Shown here one piece after another: positions 13,951-22,515 of a stretch of 27,484 nt of DNA. Both the position numbers and the translations under genes were made by a program. Under the pieces are notes generated by a model that ran no database searches, was not told the origin of the DNA, and saw nothing but the letters and a program-made list of their open reading frames with translations. The DNA is from Gemmatimonadota bacterium. GTDB lineage: Bacteria; Gemmatimonadota; Gemmatimonadetes; Gemmatimonadales; GWC2-71-9. The stretch is from positions 1 through 27,484 of the forward strand of contig QHUE01000076.1 of the NCBI GenBank assembly GCA_003221825.1, written 5' to 3'. Numbering within the stretch: position 1 is the stretch's first letter; each line of letters opens with the position of its first letter.

Positions 13951-16197
13951 CTACGGTCCATACAGCGCCCGATACAACTCGCGATTGCGCAACAGGCTGC
14001 GCACGTAACCCCGGGTCTCCGGATACGGAATCAATTCGATGAACCGGTCGGGGTCCGACGCACCGGCGCGGTCGAGCCAGCGGCGCACCGGCTGCGGCCC
14101 GGCGTTGTACGCCGCGATCGCGGCGTCGACCCGACCGAAGCGCCTGAGCAGCTCCGCGAGATGCGCGGCGCCAAGGTGAAGATTGAGATCCGGGACGGTG
14201 ATCCACTCCGGGTAGAACGCGACATCGAGCCCGCGCGCCAAGAGCGACGCGGTGCTCGGCAGCAGCTGCGCGAGGCCGCGCGCACCGGCGGGCGAGAGCG
14301 CCTCGACGTCGAACACGCTCTCCTGGCGCACCAGCGCGGCCAGGAGCAACGCATCGACGCCGAATTCTTGCGCCTCCGCTTCAACGGCGGCGCGATTCGG
14401 CCACGGAAAGATCGCCCGCAATACGCGCACGTCGCCCGGCGCCAGCAGCGCGGCCTGCCAGCCCAGACGGACCGCGGCCGATCCGTAGCCGCGCACGCCC
14501 AGTCCCTCGCTCCACGCGAGGAGGCCTTCGAGATCCTGCGGCGGGTGCGCCAACACCACGCGCACCTCCGCCTGTGCCTCCGTGTCGAGCCCCGCGAGCA
14601 GCAGCGTGTCGATGCGGGCGAGACCGGTGACGACCGCCGGTGCCGGCGGCGTCGGTTGGACAACCGGCGGAGCAAACGCCAGGGGGCCAAGCCCCGTTTC
14701 GCGGCGGGCGCGCATGCCGTAGTAGCCGAGCGAGTCCTCGTGGGCCAGCGCAATCCAGATGCGCTTGGCTTGCGCCGAATCTCCGCGCGCCGCCGCCATT
14801 TTGCCGAGCCAGAATCGCGCCGCGGTGCGTTGCGGGCCGGATGCGTCGATCTCCGATTGATACAACGCCGCGGCACTGTCCGGGTGACCCGCGCTTTCCG
14901 CGTGCGCGGCGAGACGGAAGCGCGCGAGTGATGCGCGCGCGTCGGTCGGATAGCGGCCGATCAGCTCCGTATACCAGCGGCCGGCCTGTCCCCAATCGTC
15001 GCGACCATCCTGCATGTCGCCCAGGATGTAGAGCGCGCCAGGCGCGGCGGAATCGGCCGGGTAGCTCTGCGCGAACCCGGACAGTGCCGGGATCGCCGTC
15101 GAATCGCCGAGGCGCACCAGCACGCGCGCACGACGGTAGACCGCCAGCGGGCGGGCAGCCGAGTCGTGCGCCGCGGCCGCGTATGCGCGCACGGCGTCGC
15201 GCAGCCGTCCGGACGACACCAGCAGCTCTCCGTACAGCAGCAGCGTGGCCGCACTCGAATCTCCCGCTCTGAGCGCATGGTCCACGTGAATGCGAGCGTC
15301 GCGCACGCTCGTGCGCCGATTCAATGCTCTCGCCAGGGCGACGTGCTGGTCGGGGGCGCGCGGCGGCAGCGGCCCGATCGCGAGGCTCACGGCGGCCGCG
15401 GCATCGTCACTCAGCGGATCGCGCGCCAGGAGCGCGTACAACATCGTGCGTGCGCGGGCGGAGTCGCCCGTCGCGAGGGCGAGCCGCGCGGCGTCGAGAC
15501 TTCCGCCCTTCCCCGCCGCGGCGAACGCCTCGATCGCGCGCGTGGTGTCGCCGGCGAGCAGCAGCGACCGCGCCCGTGCGATCGGGACATCGCGCGCTGC
15601 GGGCGCCGGCACGTCGGCGACGAGCTGGCTCACCGCGGCGGTATCGCGCGTCACCCGCGCCTGCCGCACGCGCAACCACGTATCGATGCTCGCGAGCTTG
15701 CCGCCCGCGCGCGCCGCCGCAAACGCGAGAGCGGCACTGTCGGCCTGTCCCGCGGCATCGAAGGCCACGCCGGCGCGTACGGCGAGCAGCGGGACGCGCG
15801 CGGCGGGCGCACGGGCGCGTGCCATTTGGAAATGCGTGGCGGCGTCGGCGAAGCGGCCGACGCCGAACTCCGACTGCGCCAGGACCGCAAGCGCCTCACC
15901 GTCGAGATAGTCGAGCAGCCACGGTTGCCCGGCGAGCAGCGTCCGCGCGTGCTCGAACCGCCGGGCGTGCACCTCCGCCTTGGCGCCTTCCACGATCAGA
16001 AACGCGTTGGGATTCGGGTCGCGCCGTGCCGCGGCGAGCAGCGTCTCGGCGGCGTGCCAGGGGCGTCCCGACAGGCGGAGCGAGTCGGCGCGGTACGTGG
16101 CGGTGTGATCGGGGACCGCGGTCTGGGCCCGGCCCAGTGACGCCAGCACCAGCTCCGACGCGAGCGCCGCAACCCAGAAGGCGCCGTGGCGGCTCAT
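13951..16197 (-). CDS. TPR-containing SLT-type lytic transglycosylase
   Basis: A 748-residue exported murein hydrolase resembling Slt70. A signal peptide (about 1-25, ending LGRAQ-TAVP) is followed by a long alanine-rich helical repeat region of TPR-like units (about 40-590). The C-terminal SLT domain spans 608-748. The catalytic Glu is E626 in VRQESVFD; GARGLAQLLPSTA and AAYNAGP are the other lysozyme-like motifs. It cleaves the glycan strand to 1,6-anhydro-muropeptides in the periplasm. The ATG overlaps the stop of the GWxTD gene (ATGA), so the two are co-expressed. Confidence 0.93.
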   Translation of the reverse strand: MSRHGAFWVAALASELVLASLGRAQTAVPDHTATYRADSLRLSGRPWHAAETLLAAARRDPNPNAFLIVEGAKAEVHARRFEHARTLLAGQPWLLDYLDGEALAVLAQSEFGVGRFADAATHFQMARARAPAARVPLLAVRAGVAFDAAGQADSAALAFAAARAGGKLASIDTWLRVRQARVTRDTAAVSQLVADVPAPAARDVPIARARSLLLAGDTTRAIEAFAAAGKGGSLDAARLALATGDSARARTMLYALLARDPLSDDAAAAVSLAIGPLPPRAPDQHVALARALNRRTSVRDARIHVDHALRAGDSSAATLLLYGELLVSSGRLRDAVRAYAAAAHDSAARPLAVYRRARVLVRLGDSTAIPALSGFAQSYPADSAAPGALYILGDMQDGRDDWGQAGRWYTELIGRYPTDARASLARFRLAAHAESAGHPDSAAALYQSEIDASGPQRTAARFWLGKMAAARGDSAQAKRIWIALAHEDSLGYYGMRARRETGLGPLAFAPPVVQPTPPAPAVVTGLARIDTLLLAGLDTEAQAEVRVVLAHPPQDLEGLLAWSEGLGVRGYGSAAVRLGWQAALLAPGDVRVLRAIFPWPNRAAVEAEAQEFGVDALLLAALVRQESVFDVEALSPAGARGLAQLLPSTASLLARGLDVAFYPEWITVPDLNLHLGAAHLAELLRRFGRVDAAIAAYNAGPQPVRRWLDRAGASDPDRFIELIPYPETRGYVRSLLRNRELYRALYGP

Positions 16198-17567
16198 TGT
16201 CTCGATTGCCTCACCCGCATCAGCACGCGCTGATACTCGGCGCGCGACGTCGGCGTCAGACGATAGCGGCTGAATCCCGTCTGATCCTGGAAGTAGAGGA
16301 CGAGCCGCTCCGCCGCGTAGGTCCAGCGCAGCACGCGGGCCCCGTTGCGATCGATGCCGTTCGACAGATCGATCATCTCATCCGGTTCGCCCAGGGAGAT
16401 GAACACTTCCCCGCGCTCCGTCAGCCAGCCGGGCCCCCCTTCGTCCGGAAACCGGATGTTCGCCTGCTGCACGCGCCGAAAATAATCGTCGAGGGCCTCG
16501 TTCTCCGGGGTCAGCGGAACCGGATCCGTCGCCTTCCAGAACTCGCGCCAGATGTCCGGGCGACGCTCGGCCGACGAGCGCCGCAGCGAGTCCACCCATT
16601 CCTGGCGGTCGAAATAGCGCAGCAGGCTCATCATCTCGTCGAAGTTCGTGATCACCCATTGATTGGAAAAGCTCACCAGGAACCGGGCGCGCGTGGTATC
16701 CCCGCCGCCCGCCGGAAGCACCTCGAGCTCGGCCGAGCCCACGGGGAGCTTCGACGGCACCACGACCACGGTCGCTGAGGACACCTCCGCACCGCCCGTC
16801 AGCGGCACGGAGTCGCGCCACAGCTCGTGATCGGCGCCGTCGACGATCCGCGCCACGATCGGCTCCCCGGCCGGCCGCACGCCGTACCGCTCAACGTAGA
16901 AGCGCAACGAATCGGGACCGTATGGCAGGGTGGCGCGGGGATTGGCGACCAGCTTCGGAAAGGCGCGGCGCTCGGGCCGCCCCACGGCGGTGTAGACGGC
17001 GATCGGCTTGGTCATCGCCGTGCCGGCGAACCGCGGCGCGGTATCGGCCCGCTCCGCGCGCGCGAACGCGGGACCATTGCGATCCCGGACCATCGCCATC
17101 ACGTAGTAGATGCCCGGGGGCAGGGTGACGAACTGCTGGAAGATCACACTCTCGTCGCTGCGCAGCGTCTCCTGAAAGTTGCGCACGCGTACCTGCTCGT
17201 CGCTGCCGATCTGACGCACGGCAGCGCGGCTGGTGCTGTCGGTCCGGAACGACGCCTCGACGTGGTATTCCGCAACGAACTCCGAGCCGCGGCGCTGGAA
17301 GGTCAGAGTCTGGTTCGTGAGCGAGACGGAAAACAACGCGAGGGTGGAGTCGGGCGTCGGCCCGGCGAGATAGCGCACGGAGGCGATGAACGGCAACGCG
17401 CCGCCCCCGACGAGCGCACCCATCGAGCGATACACCGACGATGCGTCGAACAGGCGCGGCCCTGCGGCGCTGCGGCGCGGTGCGGCGTCGGCACCGCCGG
17501 CGCGCTGCCATGAACCGCAGCCGCCAGCCGACAGCATGGCCGTCACCACCAGTGTCACGCGTCGCAT
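16194..17567 (-). CDS. GWxTD-domain lipoprotein
   Basis: About 457 residues. The start at ATG 17567 gives MRRVTLVVTAMLSAGGCGSW, a short lipoprotein-like signal with a putative lipidated Cys at residue 17. The C-terminal GWxTD domain includes FWKATDP and PGWLTERGEVFISLGEPDE, with Glu where the motif name has Asp, and ends with an aromatic/arginine segment (LVLYFQDQTGFSRYRL). The middle is beta-rich. Function of the GWxTD family is unknown; it is typical of Bacteroidota, Gemmatimonadota and related phyla. The open frame extends to a TTG at 17609, but the ATG start gives the clean signal. It overlaps the transglycosylase by 4 bases, suggesting an envelope role. Confidence 0.88.
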   Translation of the reverse strand: MRRVTLVVTAMLSAGGCGSWQRAGGADAAPRRSAAGPRLFDASSVYRSMGALVGGGALPFIASVRYLAGPTPDSTLALFSVSLTNQTLTFQRRGSEFVAEYHVEASFRTDSTSRAAVRQIGSDEQVRVRNFQETLRSDESVIFQQFVTLPPGIYYVMAMVRDRNGPAFARAERADTAPRFAGTAMTKPIAVYTAVGRPERRAFPKLVANPRATLPYGPDSLRFYVERYGVRPAGEPIVARIVDGADHELWRDSVPLTGGAEVSSATVVVVPSKLPVGSAELEVLPAGGGDTTRARFLVSFSNQWVITNFDEMMSLLRYFDRQEWVDSLRRSSAERRPDIWREFWKATDPVPLTPENEALDDYFRRVQQANIRFPDEGGPGWLTERGEVFISLGEPDEMIDLSNGIDRNGARVLRWTYAAERLVLYFQDQTGFSRYRLTPTSRAEYQRVLMRVRQSRQ

Positions 17568-17614
17568 CACTTGCCGAGCCTCGAAGCGGGACGTTAGTTT
17601 CGCGCACAACCCCC

Positions 17615-18529
17615 ATGGCCCCCGAAAACCTGGCCGGCAGGTCGATCGCCGGCTACCGCCTCCTCGAGCGCATCGGCGAAGGAGGAACGGCGGAGGTGTA
17701 CCGCGCCGAGCATCCCGAGCGCGGCGCCTGTGCGTTCAAAGTATTGCGCGAGCGTCTCAGGGGCGACCCCATTGTGGTCAAACGATTTCTGCGGGAAGCG
17801 GGATACGGGTCCCGCGTCGTGCATCCAGGTGTGGTCCGCACCTACGACTTCGGCGAATCGGACGGCCTGTACTACCTCGCCCTCGAGTGGGCCACCGGGG
17901 AGTCGCTCGCCGACTTCTTACACCGCGAGGCCCCGCTCGCTCCCGCGGATGCGGTGGCCCTCGTCCGCCAGCTCGCCGATGCGCTGGCGGCGGCGCACGC
18001 CGCCGGCATCATCCATCGCGATCTGAAACCCGAGAACATCATGTACGATCCGAGCGCGCGCAGCGTGAAGCTGCTCGATTTCGGTATTGCGCGGGACGCC
18101 GAGCAGCCGCTGGAAGAGCGGTTGACACGCACCGGGTTTTTTGTCGGCACGCTGCAGTACGTCGCGCCGGAAGCGCTCTCCGGCGAGCTGGTCGACGGGC
18201 GCGCCGATATCTACAGCCTCGCGAAGATCGCGTACTACATGCTGACCGGACGCCATCCGCACGACGGGCGCAGCCCGCGCGAGTTGTTCCAACAGCTGTT
18301 GAGCGGGAAAGCGACGCCGTTATCGGTGGCGAGCGACCGGAAGTTCGCGCCCGCCCTGGAAGCGGCGGTCATGAAAGGCCTGTCGCGCCAGCCCGGCGAT
18401 CGCCAGGCCACCGTGAGCGCGTTCGCCGACGAGCTGGAGGCTGCGCTCGCCCAGACCAAGGACACCTCCAAGTCGCGCGGCATCCTCGGCGCGCTCAAGA
18501 ACATCGTTGGCAAGCGGAACAGTGAATAG
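17615..18529 (+). CDS. Soluble eukaryote-like Ser/Thr protein kinase
   Basis: A 304-residue Hanks-type kinase without a membrane segment. It has the P-loop GEGGTAEVY (21-29), ATP-binding Lys42 in CAFKVL, the alpha-C Glu60 and the catalytic loop HRDLKPEN (133-140). DFG (154-156) and GTLQYVAPEAL follow in the P+1 region. All catalytic residues are present, so it should be active. A short C-terminal Lys-rich tail follows (KSRGILGALKNIVGKRN). The start is ATG 17615; upstream in-frame codons fall in the divergent GWxTD gene. Its stop lies inside the start of the orotate phosphoribosyltransferase gene (8-base overlap), linking the two. Substrates are unknown. Confidence 0.94.
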   Translation: MAPENLAGRSIAGYRLLERIGEGGTAEVYRAEHPERGACAFKVLRERLRGDPIVVKRFLREAGYGSRVVHPGVVRTYDFGESDGLYYLALEWATGESLADFLHREAPLAPADAVALVRQLADALAAAHAAGIIHRDLKPENIMYDPSARSVKLLDFGIARDAEQPLEERLTRTGFFVGTLQYVAPEALSGELVDGRADIYSLAKIAYYMLTGRHPHDGRSPRELFQQLLSGKATPLSVASDRKFAPALEAAVMKGLSRQPGDRQATVSAFADELEAALAQTKDTSKSRGILGALKNIVGKRNSE

Positions 18530-19100
18530 TAGTAGCGACTACTACTACCTTCGGAATACGCTCAAGGATCTGCTCCTCGCGCGCTCCGTGCGGCGCGGCG
18601 ACTTCGTCCTCGCGTCGGGACGCCGGTCATCCTTCTATGTCGACGCGCGGCTCACCACGATGTCCGGCGATGGCCTCGCCGTCGTAGGCGGCCTCGGGCT
18701 CGACCGCCTGGCCGTGCGCGGCTGGAGTCCCCGTGCCGTGGGCGGCCTGACGCTCGGCGCCGACCCCATCGCCTATGCCCTCGCGCTGACGGCCCGCCGC
18801 CGCGGCCAGCTCCTGGACGCCTTCACCGTCCGCAAACAGCCGAAGGACCATGGCACCGGACAGCGCATCGAGGGCTGCTTTGCGTCGGGCTACACGGTCG
18901 TCATCGTCGAGGATGTGCTCACAACCGGACGCTCCGCGCGCGAAGCGATCGGCGCGGTGCAGAGCGAAGGGGGGCAGGTGCTCGGCGTGCTCGCCGTGCT
19001 GGATCGGGAGGAAGGCGGGCGGGAGGCGCTCGAGCGCGACGGCTATCTCGTCGAGGCGTTTCTGACCGCGTCCGATCTCGGGCTGGGACTCCCGCAGTGA
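18522..19100 (+). CDS. pyrE: Orotate phosphoribosyltransferase
   Basis: A 192-residue type I phosphoribosyltransferase that makes OMP from orotate and PRPP in pyrimidine synthesis. Features include the N-terminal segment LASGRRSSFYVDARL, the loop GGLTLGADPIAYALAL, the flexible-loop region VRKQPKDHGTG and the PRPP motif VVIVEDVLTTGRSA. These match PyrE rather than hypoxanthine or adenine enzymes. The GTG at 18522 is chosen; a TTG at 18507 would add five residues. It is sandwiched with 8-base and 4-base overlaps between a Ser/Thr kinase and a chemoreceptor, an unusual operon for this housekeeping enzyme. No other pyr genes are nearby. Confidence 0.92.
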   Translation: MNSSSDYYYLRNTLKDLLLARSVRRGDFVLASGRRSSFYVDARLTTMSGDGLAVVGGLGLDRLAVRGWSPRAVGGLTLGADPIAYALALTARRRGQLLDAFTVRKQPKDHGTGQRIEGCFASGYTVVIVEDVLTTGRSAREAIGAVQSEGGQVLGVLAVLDREEGGREALERDGYLVEAFLTASDLGLGLPQ

Positions 19101-20600
19101 CCGAGCCGACACGCCGCCTGTCCTTCGCCGCCCGCGCACGCGGCTGGCACGACGACGCCACCGCGCTCGAACAGCGCTTCAAGGATCTCGAGACATTCGA
19201 GCGCAGTCACCGGCGCCGCTGGGCCATCGCCGCCGCCCTGCTCGTGCTTGGGGTGCTCGGCAAGCTGGGTGGGATCAGCGACACGCGCCTCGGCACGATC
19301 GTGTTGTTCTCAGGCGGCGCCGCCGTGATCAACGCGGTGGTCGGGCTGATCAACGAGCGTGGCTGGTACCGTTGGTGGTTCATCTACATGCTGCCGCTGC
19401 TCGATGTCCTGCTGGTCAATGTGCTGGTACTCTGGTTCGGCCACGGCGGCGTGGTCGCAGCGCTGTTCATCGCCGTGCTGCCGTACGCGTTCGATCAGGG
19501 ACAGGCGGTCGGCGACTTTCTCGTGCTGGTCGCATCGATCGCGTATCTGCTCGCGAGCTGGGCGCACGGCCAGCTTTATCCCGGCGGGTCGGGCCTCGAT
19601 ACGACGGCCTACCTCGAAACCGGCGTCTTCATCGTCGTGGCGATGACGCTCAAGCGGATTCCCGCCACGCTCATTCAACGCATTCGGCGCGCGCGCAGCG
19701 TGATGGGAGAAGCGGAACAGGGGTACCTCGCGGTGCGCGCGGCCGCCGCGGAAGCCGACGAGCTCGGGTTCCTCGAAAAGAGCTTCAACCGCATGCTCGA
19801 AGGCCGCGGATCAGGCGGAATCGCTGCGCGTGCGCGCGGAGCTGATGCAGGTCGACTCAGCACGGCTCGTCAGCACGGCGGAGCGGGGACGGGAGCGCGT
19901 TGCGCGCGCGAGCGCGACACTGCGCGCAGTCGGCGAGGAAGTGCGCGCGACCGCATCGACCGTCGTGGGGCTGTCCGGCATGTCGGAGCGCATCGGCGTG
20001 TTCGCGCAGACGATCGCCCGCATCGCGCGGCAAACCCATCTCCTCGCCCTCAACGCGGCGATCGAGGCGGCGCGCGCCGAAGAACATGGCGAAGGCTTCG
20101 CGGTCGTCGCGGACGAGGTCCGCACGCTCGCGGCCGAGGCAGGGAAGTCGGCCCGCGAGGTCGCGGAGCTGGTAAGCGATCTGCGCACGGGGATCGAGGC
20201 GGCCGGGCGCGCCATGCAGTCGGGGGAGGCCAAAGTCCGCGATATCGGCGCGGTCGCCGCCGAAGCGGACGGCGCGCTGCAAGAGCTCCATCAGGGCGTG
20301 CAGCTGATGGGGGAGCTCGTCAACGCCACGGCCGAGGTCTCGCGCAGCCAAGCCAACCGCCTGGCCGAGCTGGCACGATCGTTACAGCAAGTCGCCAGTA
20401 TCTCTACAGCATCGTCTGACAGCGCCAACAACACGGCGGCCGCGACGGAGGCGCAGATCACGTCGATGGGCGAATTGACGGCAACATCGCAGCAGCTCGC
20501 CCAGCTCGCCGAGCGGTTGCGTGGCGGGATCGCGCGATTCTCGGTCCTGCAGCGCGAGCAAACCACGGTGGAGCACCAAGTCCGTCCCGCCGCCGACTGA
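19097..20600 (+). pseudogene. Six-TM methyl-accepting chemotaxis protein, broken by a frameshift
   Basis: The first frame (from GTG 19097) gives a 40-residue cytoplasmic start, about six membrane helices within residues 40-195 with no large periplasmic sensor, then a HAMP-like stretch ending LEKSFNRMLE. The frame is lost at about 19799-19803. One base skipped there continues as AADQAESLRVRAELMQ... into a normal signalling domain with LLALNAAIEAARAEEHGEGFAVVADEVRTLA, ending at 20600. One extra base (for example in GAAGGCCGC) explains it. If real, the gene is split, and an internal start such as GTG 19830 could still make a soluble signalling fragment. The start overlaps the pyrE stop (GTGA). 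It converges on the AraC gene 6 bases away. Confidence 0.85.
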
Positions 20601-20606
20601 CGTCAC

Positions 20607-21485
20607 TCACCCCGCCCGGGAGGCCGCTACGGCGCTCGGGCCTTGGTCCCATGACCCCGCGTTGAAGGGGTGAAACGCACGCAGGGCCTCCCGGTACGGG
20701 GTGATGAGCAGGTCTATGTAGCGCGCCAACGCCACATCAAAAGGAAAGCGGCGCCGAAACTCTCCCGCCGTGACGCCGAGGACGGCGCGCAGATGCCGGC
20801 CGAAGCTTTGCGGCGAAGAGTAGTCCATCCGGTAGGCGACATCCGACACCGACAGTCCGGGGTTCTGAAAGAGGAACGCGGCATGGAGCAGGCGCATGCC
20901 CGCGAGATAGCTCTTGGGAGACGGGATCCGGGCACGATGAAAGCGCGACATGAGTGTGCTGGGCCGGACACGCAGGTGCCGGGCCAACCCGCGCACGGTG
21001 CTGAGGGCCGGCGCCAGCCTCGCCACCGCTTCAAAAAACAGCCGGGTCTCCTCGGCCGGGGCCGGCTCGGGCGGCGCCCCGAGGGCGGGAATGAGCCGCG
21101 CGAGAATGCGCGCGGCGACCGGGGAGGCGGGATGCCCCACGAGGTCACGCAGCCGCCGCCAGCCGTCGGGCTCGGTGCAGTCCACCGCGCTCCGGACGCC
21201 CGTGGCGCCGAGGCGCAGCAGCGTTTCCGTCGCCTCGCGGTCGTGGCGCGAGACGAGCGCGACGGCGGGAATGGCGGGGAACTCGCGCACGAAACGGGCG
21301 ACGCCCGGCAATGCTTCGCCGTGACAGCGATGCACGGAAATGACCACCGCGTCCACGCGCCGGCGGCGCGCGACGTAAAGCGCTTCCCGCAGGGAGTCGG
21401 CGTGCAGCGTGTCGAAGCAGCCATCGCCGGCGGCGTCGATACGCGGGCGCTCAGGGGGAGGGAGGACGGTGCACACGGTGACCAT
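20607..21485 (-). CDS. AraC-family regulator with degenerate receiver-like N-terminus
   Basis: A 292-residue regulator. Residues about 15-105 look like a response-regulator receiver fold (VDAVVISVHRCHGEALPG, then FPAIPAVALVSRHD, then LLRLGATGV). The phosphoacceptor Asp is replaced by Ser in VVIS and the conserved Lys is absent, so phosphorylation is unlikely. The C-terminal half carries two AraC helix-turn-helices: VRGLARHLRVRPSTLMSRF and LSVSDVAYRMDYSSPQSFGRHLRAVLGVTAGEFRRRF. It should bind DNA. The start is ATG 21485. Neighbours are the convergent chemoreceptor and, divergently, the small secreted protein/kinase cluster 102 bases away, which is a candidate target. Confidence 0.88.
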   Translation of the reverse strand: MVTVCTVLPPPERPRIDAAGDGCFDTLHADSLREALYVARRRRVDAVVISVHRCHGEALPGVARFVREFPAIPAVALVSRHDREATETLLRLGATGVRSAVDCTEPDGWRRLRDLVGHPASPVAARILARLIPALGAPPEPAPAEETRLFFEAVARLAPALSTVRGLARHLRVRPSTLMSRFHRARIPSPKSYLAGMRLLHAAFLFQNPGLSVSDVAYRMDYSSPQSFGRHLRAVLGVTAGEFRRRFPFDVALARYIDLLITPYREALRAFHPFNAGSWDQGPSAVAASRAG

Positions 21486-21587
21486 GCGGCACCATGGTAA
21501 CGGGCCGGCTTCAACTGCTGTTCACCACTGCTGCATTGCGCGCCCCCGCCCGTGAGGTGAATTTCCGGACGGAGCCTACCTAAAAAA

Positions 21588-22016
21588 ATGCTGAATCGGA
21601 CACGTCTGCTCGGAATGGGCATTTGCGCGTTCGCGCTGGCGTGCGACGCGCTCCCCAAGTTCCAGTTTCGGCTCCAGTCGGAAATCCAGCGCGAGTTCCA
21701 CGTCACCAGCGCATTGGTCATGGTCGTCGATACGACGAACATGATCGTCGCCATCTTCGACGACGCCCATGCGGCATGGGCGCTCAAGGACCGTGCGGCA
21801 TTCGAGGAGCAAGTCGCTTACTACGCGGTCACGCACTACCAGCGCACCAAACTCAAGAGCGTGGGAGTCGTCGTCGGGCGAGCGAGTCGCCGAGGGACGG
21901 ACCGGGATCCCGAGCCGACAGTCTTCCTGCCCGAGTATCACACCGACGGCAGCGTGCGGCTCGCCCTCATACCGTCGGGACGGATGAGGGTGACGCCGAC
22001 GCAACGCGACCGCTGA
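21588..22016 (+). CDS. Small exported protein, possible lipoprotein, unknown function
   Basis: A 142-residue protein not assigned to a known family. Residues 1-19 form a short signal (RTRLLGMGICAFALAC) that could end in a lipidated Cys19, although the lipobox FALAC is not ideal. The mature part starts KFQFRLQSEIQREF and contains two beta-hairpin-like hydrophobic segments (ALVMVVDTTNMIVAIF and LKSVGVVVGRA). The start is ATG 21588, with GGAG about 12 bases upstream. Its TGA overlaps the ATG of the next gene (TGATG), so it is the first gene of a three-gene unit with the TolB-N-like protein and the receptor kinase. Confidence 0.7.
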   Translation: MLNRTRLLGMGICAFALACDALPKFQFRLQSEIQREFHVTSALVMVVDTTNMIVAIFDDAHAAWALKDRAAFEEQVAYYAVTHYQRTKLKSVGVVVGRASRRGTDRDPEPTVFLPEYHTDGSVRLALIPSGRMRVTPTQRDR

Positions 22017-22510
22017 TGACTTCGAAGCGTTGGCTCATCGGGTTGTCGTCGCTCGTGGTGATGCTGACCATCGCCGGCGCCGTCAGCTTCGTGCGGTACG
22101 CCCGCCTCCACGCCCCCCAGCCCACGCTGGTGGCGGTGGCGCCCTTCGACATCTTCGTGCCCGGCCTCGAGCCCTGGCGGGTCCGCCTGGCACAAGAACT
22201 CACCACACGCCTCGACAGCCTGGCGCCCCTCACCGCAGTGTCGCAGGACGTCGTGCGCGAGCGCTGGCAGGGACAGAAGCGGCCGGAGATCGCGGCCCTC
22301 GACCTGGCGCGCCGCACCAGCGCCGGCATCGCGGTCTATGGGCGCCTCGATCCGTTCGGGGGCAAGAGCGATTCAGTGTTCGTACGAATGATCGTGATCG
22401 ACGCGGGGACCGGAGCGGTGCGCTCCGCCATGAACGCCCCGTGGCCGCGCGCGCTGCTGCCCGACCTCGCCCGGGCGCTCGCTGAGCAGGTTCGCCATCA
22501 CTATCGTTAA
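22016..22510 (+). CDS. Membrane-anchored TolB-N/FlgO-like domain protein
   Basis: A 164-residue protein with one N-terminal membrane helix (about 6-26). A domain of the type found in FlgO and TolB N-termini follows: VAVAPFD, then a helix with LAQELTTRLDSL, a strand LTAVSQDVVRERW, ARRTSAGIAVYGRLD and a closing strand VFVRMIVIDAGTG. The same organisation occurs in the C-terminal half of the kinase encoded 5 bases downstream. It is predicted to face the periplasm. Biochemical role is unknown; it may act as a partner or detached sensor of the kinase. Confidence 0.75.
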   Translation: MTSKRWLIGLSSLVVMLTIAGAVSFVRYARLHAPQPTLVAVAPFDIFVPGLEPWRVRLAQELTTRLDSLAPLTAVSQDVVRERWQGQKRPEIAALDLARRTSAGIAVYGRLDPFGGKSDSVFVRMIVIDAGTGAVRSAMNAPWPRALLPDLARALAEQVRHHYR

Positions 22511-22515
22511 TTCGC

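Noticed and set aside
15166..16778. Plus-strand open frames of 324 and 484 codons opposite the transglycosylase and GWxTD genes
   Set aside because: They are Arg/Ala-rich shadows of the real minus-strand genes.
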